Positions 1-5,808 of a stretch of DNA of 5,808 bases are shown in pieces. How positions within the stretch are numbered: position 1 is the stretch's first letter; the number at the start of each line of letters is the position of its first letter. Source of the DNA: Acidobacteriota bacterium (GTDB lineage Bacteria > Acidobacteriota > Terriglobia > Terriglobales > Acidobacteriaceae); the NCBI GenBank assembly GCA_003225615.1, contig QIAS01000298.1:1-5808 (forward strand), read 5' to 3'. The notes under the pieces were generated by a model. The model was not told the DNA's origin, made no database searches, and saw only the letters and a program-made list of their open reading frames with translations. Position numbers and translations under genes: made by a program.

Positions 1-734
1 ACCATCCAGCCGAAAATCACCGGCATAAACCTGCCCCCGGCCGCCTCACATTCGTCTTTGGTAGTGATTGAACCCGCCAATCCAAAACGCGCCTGCGGTC
101 CCCACATCTGATTCTTCTTATCCGCGGGAGGTGCGCAGAAGTTCACATGTTCGTGCCACTGCGCGATGCTCAGCGGAATGCGCTTGTCGAGCTGCTCCTC
201 GCTCATCCGTTTGGGCGCCGTATACATCACACCGATCAGCTTGTAATCCTCCCCATGCTTTTCATACAAAAGCGAAGTGGGATGCTCAGCATTGAAGTGG
301 AATGCCGAAGCAAACGCGTACCGGTTATTGGTGAAGTGATACTGCTTCTGCGGCACATTAGGCAAAAAGATCTTGTAACCGTCGGCCAGAGCAGCGTGAT
401 AGTCTTGGTATTTCTCCGCAGTCGCGCGCGCTGCCTCGACAATCTTCTCAGCCCGTTCCGCGTCCCCCGGCTTCGCTTCCCGCACAGCAGTCATCTTCAT
501 GTGCGGACCCATATCCATATGCCGGCTCTCCATGGTGTGCATGGCGTGAGCGCTGCCATCACTCTCCATCCCGGTCATACTTTTCATGTCCGACATGTCG
601 TGGCCAGACATATCCATGCCCGCCATCTCGTGTTGGCTTTCCTGATTCTGCTGATTTTCAGTTTGATCTTGCGCCCAAGCCGTCGCCAGCAGCAGTGCCC
701 CGCCGAAAAATAAGACTAGAGTCCGCCTTTTCAT
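1..734 (-). CDS. Exported Met/His-rich protein with an uncharacterised C-terminal domain, 3' end outside the window
   Basis: The frame is open from ATG at 734 to the left edge (244 complete codons, no stop), so the C-terminus is missing. Residues 1-21 form a Sec signal peptide: KRR, then a hydrophobic core, then an A-W-A signal peptidase I site before Q22. Residues 35-81 hold 13 Met and 6 His in 47 residues, with motifs such as MDMSGHDMSDM, resembling Met-rich segments of periplasmic copper-resistance proteins. Residues 95-244 look like a folded domain with YHFTNNRYAF (132-141), HPTSLLYEK (151-159), VMYTAPKRMSEEQLD (169-183) and AQWHEHVNFC (191-200), plus a second Cys at 229. I recognise this domain as a recurring hypothetical, but no function is known to me. 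An in-frame ATG at 743 would add three residues; I prefer 734 because the signal peptide then starts with the basic residues and G-rich sequence precedes it. Copper or other metal binding is inference from composition only. It lies 95 bases downstream of hemY on the same strand. Confidence 0.85.
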   Translation of the reverse strand, partial: MKRRTLVLFFGGALLLATAWAQDQTENQQNQESQHEMAGMDMSGHDMSDMKSMTGMESDGSAHAMHTMESRHMDMGPHMKMTAVREAKPGDAERAEKIVEAARATAEKYQDYHAALADGYKIFLPNVPQKQYHFTNNRYAFASAFHFNAEHPTSLLYEKHGEDYKLIGVMYTAPKRMSEEQLDKRIPLSIAQWHEHVNFCAPPADKKNQMWGPQARFGLAGSITTKDECEAAGGRFMPVIFGWM

Positions 735-829
735 ATCCCCCATCCCAATTGCACTTGGTATGAATAACCCGTTCGGTAGGGAGGAGTTTCGCTCAGTACT
801 GGAGTAGACGCGAGTTACGCAAGTAAGGG
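735..829. other. Intergenic gap between hemY and the Met/His-rich gene
   Basis: These 95 bases separate two genes on the same strand. No hairpin followed by a T run is visible, so read-through from hemY is possible. No convincing sigma-70 promoter is seen on the minus strand. GTTACGC occurs at 814-820 and again at 829-835 over the hemY stop, 15 bases apart; the copies are too short to interpret. Confidence 0.45.
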
Positions 830-2263
830 TTACGCAGGCTGAGAAACCTTATCCGCGTTTGGCGCGGCTTTCAGGCCGAAGGAACTCAGCAGTTGCAGAG
901 CAGCATCGCTCCCCGAGCGCACGCAGTCGGGCACCCCTATTCCACGATAAGCATTCCCTGCGAGGACCAGGCCGGGCAAGTTCTGCCGGAGGCGCTCGAT
1001 GCGCTCCAAACGTTCCAGGTGCCCCACGCCATATTGCGCCATGGCCTTCTTCCATTTGTACACACGGATGAAAAGCGGATCTGCGCCGAGTCCAATAATC
1101 TGCCGCAGTTCGCTCCGGACGATGCCTACAATCTGCTCCTCAGAAAGCTCGAGAATCTGCTCATCGGCTGCCCCGCCCAGGAAGCAGCGTATCAGAGCAC
1201 GATCTTCCGGCGCCCGATGTGGAAATTTTTTATGCACGAAAGTAGCCGCGAGCAGCCGCTTCCCTTCGCTCCGCGGCACTAGAAAACCAAAGCCGGGCGG
1301 CAGGAAAGAGCGCACTTTGCCGTCATAGCCCAGGTTCACCGTCACCGATGAGGTGTAGTTGATTCCGCTAAGCTCACCCGCCAACTCCGAATTCGCCGAC
1401 CGCAGCAAGGCTGCTGCAACTCCCGCCGGCACGGCCAGGATCACCCCATCAAAGTGGTCGGAGCGGTCCCCCGCTGAGACCGCCCAGCCGTCTGCGCGCC
1501 GCGTTAGCGCATTCACCGGCGAATGCGTAAGCAACGATGGGCGAGGAAGCCGCGCCACCAGCGCGTCCACCATCTGCTGCATTCCTTCTTTCAGAGAAGT
1601 AAACAAGGGACGCTTAGCAGAACTTACCCCCATCTTCCTGCGCGCCGCGAGCATGGCGCGACCCAGGCTGCCGTACTTGCTTTCCATTTCCGCAAAGCGC
1701 GGCAACACCGCCCGCACGCTAAGATCGGCTGCAGTGCCCCCGTACACCCCGGAGAGCAACGGGTCCGCCAGACGGTCCACCATTTCAGCACCATAATGCC
1801 GCTCCACCATCACAGCCACTGTCTCATCATGTTCCGCTTTGTGCGGTGGATGGAACCATTCCCGCGCCATGCGCAGCTTTGTGCGCAGCGAAAATAAAGG
1901 TGAGAAAACGGTGGGCAGGATTTTCGTCGGCACCATAAACATCAGGCCATCCGGCATCACCACCAGCTTGCCGTTCACCAAAATATAGGTCTTCCGCTCT
2001 GAATCGTTGGAGCCGATCAGTTCATTCTCTAATCCGATTTGCCGGCACAGGTCAATAGCCCAGGGTTTTTCGGTGAGAAAAGAATCCGGCCCCGCCTCGA
2101 TCAGGCATCCCTCAGCCCGCTCCGTCACCATAACGCCAGCCAGCCGCGAGCCGCTTTCGAACAACACATAGTCGACCTGCGCACCAGCCCGTCGTTGTTG
2201 TTCCAGAGCATAAGCAGCCGAGAGCCCGGAAATGCCGCCGCCGACGATGGCAATACGTTTCAT
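830..2263 (-). CDS. hemY: Oxygen-dependent porphyrinogen oxidase, HemY/CgoX family (also named hemG or cgoX)
   Basis: FAD enzyme of heme synthesis. It removes six electrons from protoporphyrinogen IX, or from coproporphyrinogen III in the coproporphyrin route, with O2 as acceptor. The 477 residues match the usual size of about 470. Residues 4-20 are the FAD-binding Rossmann motif IAIVGGGISGLSAAYAL, and EAGPDSF follows at 56-62. The family core SGVYGGTAADLS is at 171-182, with YGSL at 197-200 and FTSLKEGMQQMVDAL at 221-235. The C-terminal FAD motif GNAYRGIGVPDCVRSG spans 436-451. There is no membrane segment, as in soluble Bacillus HemY. The ATG overlaps the hemH stop as ATGA (2260-2263), and no Shine-Dalgarno sequence precedes it, so translation probably depends on ribosomes finishing hemH. 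The last gene of hemE-hemH-hemY; the TAA stop is at 830-832. The family is certain; whether the substrate is the copro- or the proto-form is not readable from the sequence alone. Confidence 0.96.
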   Translation of the reverse strand: MKRIAIVGGGISGLSAAYALEQQRRAGAQVDYVLFESGSRLAGVMVTERAEGCLIEAGPDSFLTEKPWAIDLCRQIGLENELIGSNDSERKTYILVNGKLVVMPDGLMFMVPTKILPTVFSPLFSLRTKLRMAREWFHPPHKAEHDETVAVMVERHYGAEMVDRLADPLLSGVYGGTAADLSVRAVLPRFAEMESKYGSLGRAMLAARRKMGVSSAKRPLFTSLKEGMQQMVDALVARLPRPSLLTHSPVNALTRRADGWAVSAGDRSDHFDGVILAVPAGVAAALLRSANSELAGELSGINYTSSVTVNLGYDGKVRSFLPPGFGFLVPRSEGKRLLAATFVHKKFPHRAPEDRALIRCFLGGAADEQILELSEEQIVGIVRSELRQIIGLGADPLFIRVYKWKKAMAQYGVGHLERLERIERLRQNLPGLVLAGNAYRGIGVPDCVRSGSDAALQLLSSFGLKAAPNADKVSQPA

Positions 2264-3192
2264 GCTTTGGATTGGAGGGTTGCAGCTTGCAATCGCGACC
2301 GCGCCACGTCGGCCAGCGCCGCAATCAGAGTGGGCGAGTCATTCAGCGAATCAGCCCGCCGCAGGCGCATTCCCTTTTTCTCCGCAAAATCCTTGAATGC
2401 GATATCGATGTCGTACAGCACTTCCACGTGATCGCAAAGAAATCCAATGGGCTGGATGAACACACTGGACCGTCCCTTTTCCTTGCAGCGAACAATCATC
2501 TCCTCCACGGTGGGACCAATCCACGGTCCACCAGCCATGCCCTGGCTCTGGAAAGCAAACATCCAGTCGTCACTCCCCAGTTCAGCCGCTTGCGAAACCA
2601 GTTGCGCCGTCTCGTAAGCCTGCACGTCGTAGGGATCTCCCTCGGTTATAGTGCGCTGGGGAACGCTATGCGCCGTGAAGATGACAGGCACCTGCTCGCC
2701 CGCCTCGACACAAGCCCGATTCCATCCAATCCGCAATTTCTCCGCGAAAGCTTTGGCGAGCAACGGGTGGTCGTGCCACGATTCCACAAAGTCCAGACTG
2801 AAAGCTGCTCCTTTTTCCCCCTCTACCGCACGACGATAGAGCCCCACGCTTGTGCGCGAATTCTGAGGAGCCATGCAAATGGCGATTACATGCTCAACTC
2901 CGTCGGCCACCATCGGTTTCACAACATCAGAAATGAAAGGCTTCCAGTTCCGCATCCCGACGTACACCGGCATCCGCAACGCACGCGACAAACTCTGCCC
3001 TTGCAGCAACGTCCAGCGAGTTAGCGGAGAAGCCCCAATCAGAGAATAGCGATGTGCAATTTCCTCAACTGCTGCCGGCGGCATCGGCCGCCCACTGGTG
3101 ACATATCGCAGGAATTCAGGCACGTCCTCCGCCCGATCCGGGCTGCCATGCGCCACCAGCAAAACTGCAGTCGATTTAGGACCTGACGTCAA
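2260..3192 (-). CDS. hemH: Ferrochelatase family, HemH/CpfC (heme or coproheme synthase)
   Basis: Inserts Fe2+ into protoporphyrin IX or coproporphyrin III. Starting at TTG 3192 the protein has 310 residues, the length of the soluble Bacillus enzyme, and lacks the C-terminal iron-sulfur extension of animal enzymes. Visible landmarks are LLVAHGSP (11-18), SLIGASPLTR (50-59), TAHSVPQR (173-180) with the catalytic His at 175, and PIGFLCDHVEVLYDID (248-263) with the conserved Glu at 257. FQSQGMAGGPWIGP (215-228) is the usual FQSR-G---WL-P segment. Start choice: TTG at 3192 has GAGGG (3200-3204) seven bases upstream and lies 10 bases after the hemE stop. The frame stays open to another TTG at 3246, but that would overlap hemE by 44 bases, has poorly spaced SD sequence, and would add 18 residues outside the normal fold. 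Position 15 is His where Bacillus-type enzymes have Tyr (AYGTP). The TGA stop overlaps the hemY start. Confidence 0.93.
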   Translation of the reverse strand: MTSGPKSTAVLLVAHGSPDRAEDVPEFLRYVTSGRPMPPAAVEEIAHRYSLIGASPLTRWTLLQGQSLSRALRMPVYVGMRNWKPFISDVVKPMVADGVEHVIAICMAPQNSRTSVGLYRRAVEGEKGAAFSLDFVESWHDHPLLAKAFAEKLRIGWNRACVEAGEQVPVIFTAHSVPQRTITEGDPYDVQAYETAQLVSQAAELGSDDWMFAFQSQGMAGGPWIGPTVEEMIVRCKEKGRSSVFIQPIGFLCDHVEVLYDIDIAFKDFAEKKGMRLRRADSLNDSPTLIAALADVARSRLQAATLQSKA

Positions 3193-3199
3193 CTCAACA

Positions 3200-3204
3200 C
3201 CCTC
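3200..3204 (-). promoter_or_regulatory. Ribosome binding site that decides the hemH TTG start
   Basis: GAGGG on the minus strand overlaps the TGA stop of hemE (3203-3205) and lies seven bases before TTG 3192. The placement is that of a coupled intercistronic site and is better than anything in front of the TTG at 3246. Confidence 0.65.
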
Positions 3205-4255
3205 AGCGCGATGCAGCCGCCAATTTCGCCGAATGCTCGCGCACAAACTCCGCCAGAGCTTTCACGTTCTCTACCGGAGTCTCCGGCAGAATCCCATGCC
3301 CCAAATTAAAAATGTGCCCCGGCCGTCCATTGGCCCGCAGAAGGATATCTTCCGCCCGCGCCCGCAGCTCTTTCCAATCCGCAAACAGCAGCACCGGATC
3401 GAGATTTCCCTGCACGGCGCCGGCCCAATCCATGCTGCGCCAGCCTTCATCCAGCGGAATACGCCAGTCGAGCCCAATCACTTCCGCCCCCGTTTCTTTC
3501 ATCGACGGCAACAAGCTCGCCGTATCGGTGCCGAAATAAATGATGGGCACACCCGCCTTTTGCAGCTTCTTCACCAACTCGGTGACCGGAACCAGAACGT
3601 ACCTTCGATAATCCTCCACGCTCAGGCAGCCCACCCAGCTATCAAAAATCTGTATGACGTCGGCTCCCGCGCGCACCTGTTCCGCCGCATATTCACCCAC
3701 GACGGCGACCAGTTTGCCCATCAATTCAGCCCAGGCAGGCGGCGAGTTGTACATCATCTTCTTAGTCTCGATATAACTCCGCGAACCGCCGCCCTCGATC
3801 ATGTAGCTTGCCAGAGTAAAAGGAGCCCCGCAGAATCCGATCACCGGCAGGCGCCCGCCAAAATGTTTTGTCACCAGACGAATCGCCTCAGAAACATATC
3901 CAAGTTCCGATGCCCCATCCGTCCGCAACCGAGCCACATCTCCTCTGGTCCGCAAAGGCTTTTCGATAACGGGTCCCTCGCCAGCTTCGAACCGAAAGGG
4001 CAACCCCATCACTTCCAAAGGCAAAAGCAGGTCAGCGAAAATAATCGCCGCATCCACACCCAGAGCCTCCGCCGCGGTGATCGTGACCTCCGCCGCCAGC
4101 GCGGGCTTCTTGCAGATTTCAATCAAAGAATGTTGTTTGCGAACCGCTCGATACTCCGGCATATACCGCCCCGCTTGGCGCATAAACCACACCGGAGTAC
4201 TCTCCACAGGCTGGGCCTTCGAGGCCCGTACGAAGCGGGATTCAGGGGCAGACAT
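3203..4255 (-). CDS. hemE: Uroporphyrinogen decarboxylase HemE
   Basis: Cytosolic enzyme that decarboxylates the four acetate side chains of uroporphyrinogen III to give coproporphyrinogen III, the last step shared by the two heme routes considered here. Its 350 residues compare with about 354 in E. coli. The first signature PVWFMRQAGRYMPEYR (21-36) carries the substrate-binding Arg26 and Arg30, and the second, IGFCGAPFTLASYMIEGG (139-156), carries Tyr151. Asp75 in FADLLLP is the central Asp that contacts the pyrrole nitrogens, Ser206 lies in IFDSWVG, and His320 in FNLGHGILPETP is the other expected active-site residue. All residues I would expect are present, so the enzyme should be active. 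The ATG at 4255 is preceded by AGAGG only three bases away, a close spacing, but no better in-frame start is seen. It is the first gene of the operon and reads away from the divergent peptidase gene. Confidence 0.97.
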   Translation of the reverse strand: MSAPESRFVRASKAQPVESTPVWFMRQAGRYMPEYRAVRKQHSLIEICKKPALAAEVTITAAEALGVDAAIIFADLLLPLEVMGLPFRFEAGEGPVIEKPLRTRGDVARLRTDGASELGYVSEAIRLVTKHFGGRLPVIGFCGAPFTLASYMIEGGGSRSYIETKKMMYNSPPAWAELMGKLVAVVGEYAAEQVRAGADVIQIFDSWVGCLSVEDYRRYVLVPVTELVKKLQKAGVPIIYFGTDTASLLPSMKETGAEVIGLDWRIPLDEGWRSMDWAGAVQGNLDPVLLFADWKELRARAEDILLRANGRPGHIFNLGHGILPETPVENVKALAEFVREHSAKLAAASR

Positions 4256-4280
4256 GAACCTCTAACTGTAGCATTTTTCG

Positions 4281-4308
4281 AGAATAGCCTAACCAGAAAG
4301 GCCACGAA
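4281..4308 (-). promoter_or_regulatory. Weak candidate promoter of the hemEHY operon
   Basis: On the minus strand, TTCGTG (4308-4303) and TATTCT (4286-4281) are separated by 16 bases and would start transcription about 18 bases before the hemE ATG. Each hexamer matches the sigma-70 consensus only partly, and the -35 falls inside the left arm of the inverted repeat. A promoter is expected here because hemE is the first gene of a divergent unit, but the exact boxes are a guess. Confidence 0.22.
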
Positions 4309-4391
4309 GCGGCACCGATTAGAACGATCTCACTAAATAGAGATGCCTTTCCTGACGCCCTCCTTCGTGTTCCTTAGTGTCCTTGTGGTTA
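4290..4391. repeat. Imperfect inverted repeat between hemE and the peptidase gene
   Basis: The left arm (4290-4309, TAACCAGAAAGGCCACGAAG) and the reverse complement of the right arm (4391-4373, TAACCACAAGGACACTAAG) match at about 16 of 20 positions with one gap. The arms are about 63 bases apart. The genes on both sides point away, so a transcription terminator is not expected. It may be a degenerate copy of a dispersed non-coding element or a MITE-like relic. The family assignment is inference; a genome-wide copy count would settle it. Confidence 0.5.
4360..4391 (-). repeat. Short degenerate tandem repeat, CAC-AAGG units
   Basis: Reading the minus strand from 4387, three units follow each other: CACAAGGA, CACTAAGGAA and CACGAAGGAG, preceded by TAAC. 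Unit length is 8-10 bases. Similar ACCACAAAGGACAC-type strings recur between genes in several soil-bacterial genomes, from general recollection rather than a search. This is the right arm of the larger inverted repeat. Confidence 0.5.
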
Positions 4392-4464
4392 AGCTCTTCT
4401 CTCTGGTCGACCTTTTCAGCTTTCTAAAGCATTGCTCATGCGTCTATTCGGCACTCGCAACCGC

Positions 4465-4470
4465 TATAAT
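4465..4470 (+). promoter_or_regulatory. Probable -10 box of the S10 peptidase gene
   Basis: A perfect TATAAT lies 39 bases before the ATG at 4510, giving an expected transcription start near 4477 and a leader of about 33 bases. No good -35 hexamer is found 16-18 bases upstream (GTCTAT at 4442-4447 is poor) and there is no TG extension, so either an activator helps or the match is partly chance. Its location between divergent genes favours a real promoter. Confidence 0.55.
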
Positions 4471-4499
4471 GCCGAGCGCGACTATCGCACTGTTTTCAA

Positions 4500-4505
4500 G
4501 GGGGA
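4500..4505 (+). promoter_or_regulatory. Ribosome binding site of the S10 peptidase gene
   Basis: GGGGGA lies four bases before the ATG at 4510, purine-rich and correctly placed, and it fixes this start in front of the signal peptide. Confidence 0.6.
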
Positions 4506-4509
4506 CGGA

Positions 4510-5808
4510 ATGCGTTCACTGCTAACTGCATTAGCAGTTTTCGTTATTTTTTCAACTCTCTGTTGGACACAACAACCGGAATCCGCGCCGAACCAGGCGC
4601 CACCCGCGAAGACCACGAACAAAGAGAAAAAACCGTCTCCCGCGCCCAAGGTCCCGGAAGGAAAACCGCAGGAAACGCCGACTTCCACCGAAGAATCCAA
4701 GCCCGAAACCGGCAAGGAAACTCCGGCCGACAAAGATAAAGACAAAGAAAAAGACGAGCGCTACGACGTCACCGAGGTGCCGCCCGTCGTCACGCATCAC
4801 CAAATCACGGTCGACGGCAAAGCGCTCCGCTACACCGCGACCGCCGGCCGCCTGCCCATCAAACGCGATGACGGCAAAATTGAAGCCGAGATGTTTTTCG
4901 TAGCCTACACGCTCGACGGTCAGGACGCCGCCAGGCGCCCCGTCACCTTTGCCTTCAACGGAGGCCCCGGCTCCGCCTCAATCTGGTTGCACATGGGAGC
5001 GCTAGGCCCCAAGCGAGTTGTCCTGCAGCCCAACGGCTTCATGCCCGCTGCTCCCTACCACATTGCCGACAATCAAAACACGCTGCTTGACCGCAGCGAC
5101 GTGGTCATGGTGGACGCCATCGGAACCGGCTTCAGCCGCGCCGCCAACGCCGAACTCACAAAAAAATATCTCGGAGTAAAAGGTGACATCGAAGCCTTCG
5201 GGGAATTCATCCGCCTCTACATTACGCGCTACGATCGCTGGTCGTCACCGCTGTTTCTGTTGGGAGAGAGTTACGGCACCACCCGCGCCGCGGGCATCGC
5301 CGGCCACCTTGCGGAGCGCGGCATCTCGTTCAACGGCATCACGCTGCTTTCCATGGTCCTGAACTTCCAGACTTTGGAGTGGACCAAAACGAATGACCAG
5401 CCGTATATCCTGCTGCTCCCCAGCTACACCACGATTGCTGCCTACCACAAAAAATTGGCACCCGAGCTCGAGCAAGATCTCAACAAAACCCGTCAGGAAG
5501 TAGAGCAATGGGCCTCCCACGATTACGCACTGGCCCTCGCCAAGGGAGACGCCATCGCGCCTGAAGAACGACAAAAAATTATCGACCAACTTGCCCGCTA
5601 CACCGGATTGAGCAAAGAGGTAATCGACACCTACGACCTGCGCATTGACGTCCTCACCTTCACCCACTATCTCCTGCTCGATAAGAAACTGCGAGTAGGC
5701 CGCCTCGACGGACGTTTCACCGGTCCCGATCCGGAAACTCCCGGCAGCCGCTTTTATGATCCCACCGGCTCCGCCATCCTGCCGCCCTACACCTCGGTCT
5801 TCAACAAC
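4510..5808 (+). CDS. Exported serine carboxypeptidase-like protein, peptidase family S10, 3' end outside the window
   Basis: Reads 433 codons from ATG 4510 to the right edge without a stop. Residues 1-20 form a signal peptide with a hydrophobic core (LLTALAVFVIFSTL); the Cys at 18 does not sit in a proper lipobox. Residues 21-84 are a disordered Lys/Glu/Pro/Thr linker ending in KDKDKEKDE, and the catalytic domain starts near 85. FAFNGGPGSASIWLHMGALGP (147-167) carries the S10 oxyanion-hole motif NGGPGS, VMVDAIGTGFSR (199-210) matches the family's D-P-GTG(F/Y)S segment, and LGESYGTTRAAG (251-262) contains the nucleophile Ser254. The catalytic Asp and His should lie beyond the edge, so activity cannot be confirmed. 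The family removes C-terminal residues from peptides, usually outside the cytoplasm at acidic pH; the natural substrate here is unknown. A GGGGGA Shine-Dalgarno at 4500-4505 supports the start. Confidence 0.94.
   Translation, partial: MRSLLTALAVFVIFSTLCWTQQPESAPNQAPPAKTTNKEKKPSPAPKVPEGKPQETPTSTEESKPETGKETPADKDKDKEKDERYDVTEVPPVVTHHQITVDGKALRYTATAGRLPIKRDDGKIEAEMFFVAYTLDGQDAARRPVTFAFNGGPGSASIWLHMGALGPKRVVLQPNGFMPAAPYHIADNQNTLLDRSDVVMVDAIGTGFSRAANAELTKKYLGVKGDIEAFGEFIRLYITRYDRWSSPLFLLGESYGTTRAAGIAGHLAERGISFNGITLLSMVLNFQTLEWTKTNDQPYILLLPSYTTIAAYHKKLAPELEQDLNKTRQEVEQWASHDYALALAKGDAIAPEERQKIIDQLARYTGLSKEVIDTYDLRIDVLTFTHYLLLDKKLRVGRLDGRFTGPDPETPGSRFYDPTGSAILPPYTSVFNN

Larger units (their letters stand above)
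4256..4509. other. Divergent intergenic region between hemE and the S10 peptidase gene
   Basis: These 254 bases hold the short hemE leader, the inverted repeat, a pyrimidine-rich stretch at 4392-4427, and the TATAAT box and leader of the peptidase gene. The 60-codon open frame at 4343-4525 has no Shine-Dalgarno, runs across the promoter and ends inside the peptidase gene, so I do not call it a gene. No riboswitch or RNA gene fold stands out. Confidence 0.6.

Noticed and set aside
147..713. 188-codon plus-strand frame with a His-rich translation
   Set aside because: It is antisense to the Met/His-rich gene: Met codons preceded by particular bases read as His on the other strand. The minus-strand frame has a signal peptide and a coherent domain.
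757..769. Near-palindrome GGTATGAATAACC upstream of the Met/His-rich gene
   Set aside because: It is short and imperfect, and does not match a regulator box I can name; not enough to call an operator.
814..835. Direct repeat GTTACGC, 15 bases apart, near the hemY stop
   Set aside because: Seven-base copies with one overlapping the stop codon are within chance; no integrase, site duplication or further copies support an attachment site or operator.
2272..3024. 250-codon plus-strand frame
   Set aside because: It is antisense to hemH, with no domain, no Shine-Dalgarno and composition typical of a shadow frame.
3098..4336. Long open frame on the plus strand, 412 codons, covering hemE and the start of hemH
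   Set aside because: It is antisense to hemE, whose active-site residues are all intact. Its translation is rich in His, Arg, Pro and Gln with no recognisable domain, as expected for a shadow frame in GC-rich coding DNA.
4482..4803. Two minus-strand frames rich in Gly, Phe and Ser or Arg
   Set aside because: They are antisense to the Lys/Glu/Pro linker of the peptidase; the repeated residues simply mirror the low-complexity codons.
5245..5667. 140-codon minus-strand frame
   Set aside because: It is antisense to the S10 catalytic domain, which carries the GESYG nucleophile motif in the right frame.

Overview
The window looks like a chromosomal segment of a moderately GC-rich, diderm-type heterotroph. 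The best guess is Acidobacteriota (Terriglobia/Koribacter-like). That guess rests on the hemE-hemH-hemY run, an exported bacterial S10 serine carboxypeptidase with a Lys/Glu/Pro-rich linker, an exported Met/His-rich protein of a kind I associate with acidobacterial genomes, and CAC-AAGG type intergenic repeats. The taxonomy is inference, not something the sequence proves.

Layout. Positions 1-734 (minus strand, running off the left edge) encode an exported protein with a Met/His-rich stretch followed by a conserved-looking domain that I cannot name functionally. Positions 830-4255 (minus strand) hold a compact heme operon transcribed right to left: hemE (uroporphyrinogen decarboxylase), hemH (ferrochelatase family) and hemY (oxygen-dependent porphyrinogen oxidase). 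hemH most likely starts at a TTG 10 bases after the hemE stop, and hemH and hemY share an ATGA overlap, so the three should be co-transcribed and translationally linked. Positions 4256-4509 form a divergent intergenic region with a weak candidate hemE promoter, an imperfect inverted repeat whose right arm is built from short CAC-AAGG units, and a perfect TATAAT box for the rightward gene. From 4510 to the right edge (plus strand) lies the first 433 codons of an exported S10-family serine carboxypeptidase.

How the genes work together. HemE makes coproporphyrinogen III. The next two proteins can act either in the coproporphyrin-dependent route (oxidation to coproporphyrin III, iron insertion, then decarboxylation by HemQ/ChdC) or in the protoporphyrin-dependent route (which needs HemF or HemN first). 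Neither HemQ nor HemF/HemN lies in the window, so the route is undecided. The gene order hemE-hemH-hemY matches the Bacillus hemEHY operon. The Met/His-rich protein lies 95 bases downstream on the same strand and could be read through from the operon; its possible metal binding gives a tentative link to metal handling. The peptidase appears unrelated to heme synthesis.

I found no tRNA, rRNA, CRISPR array, transposase or convincing rho-independent terminator. The core of the window is ordinary housekeeping sequence. The most interesting parts are the uncharacterised Met/His protein and the intergenic repeat.
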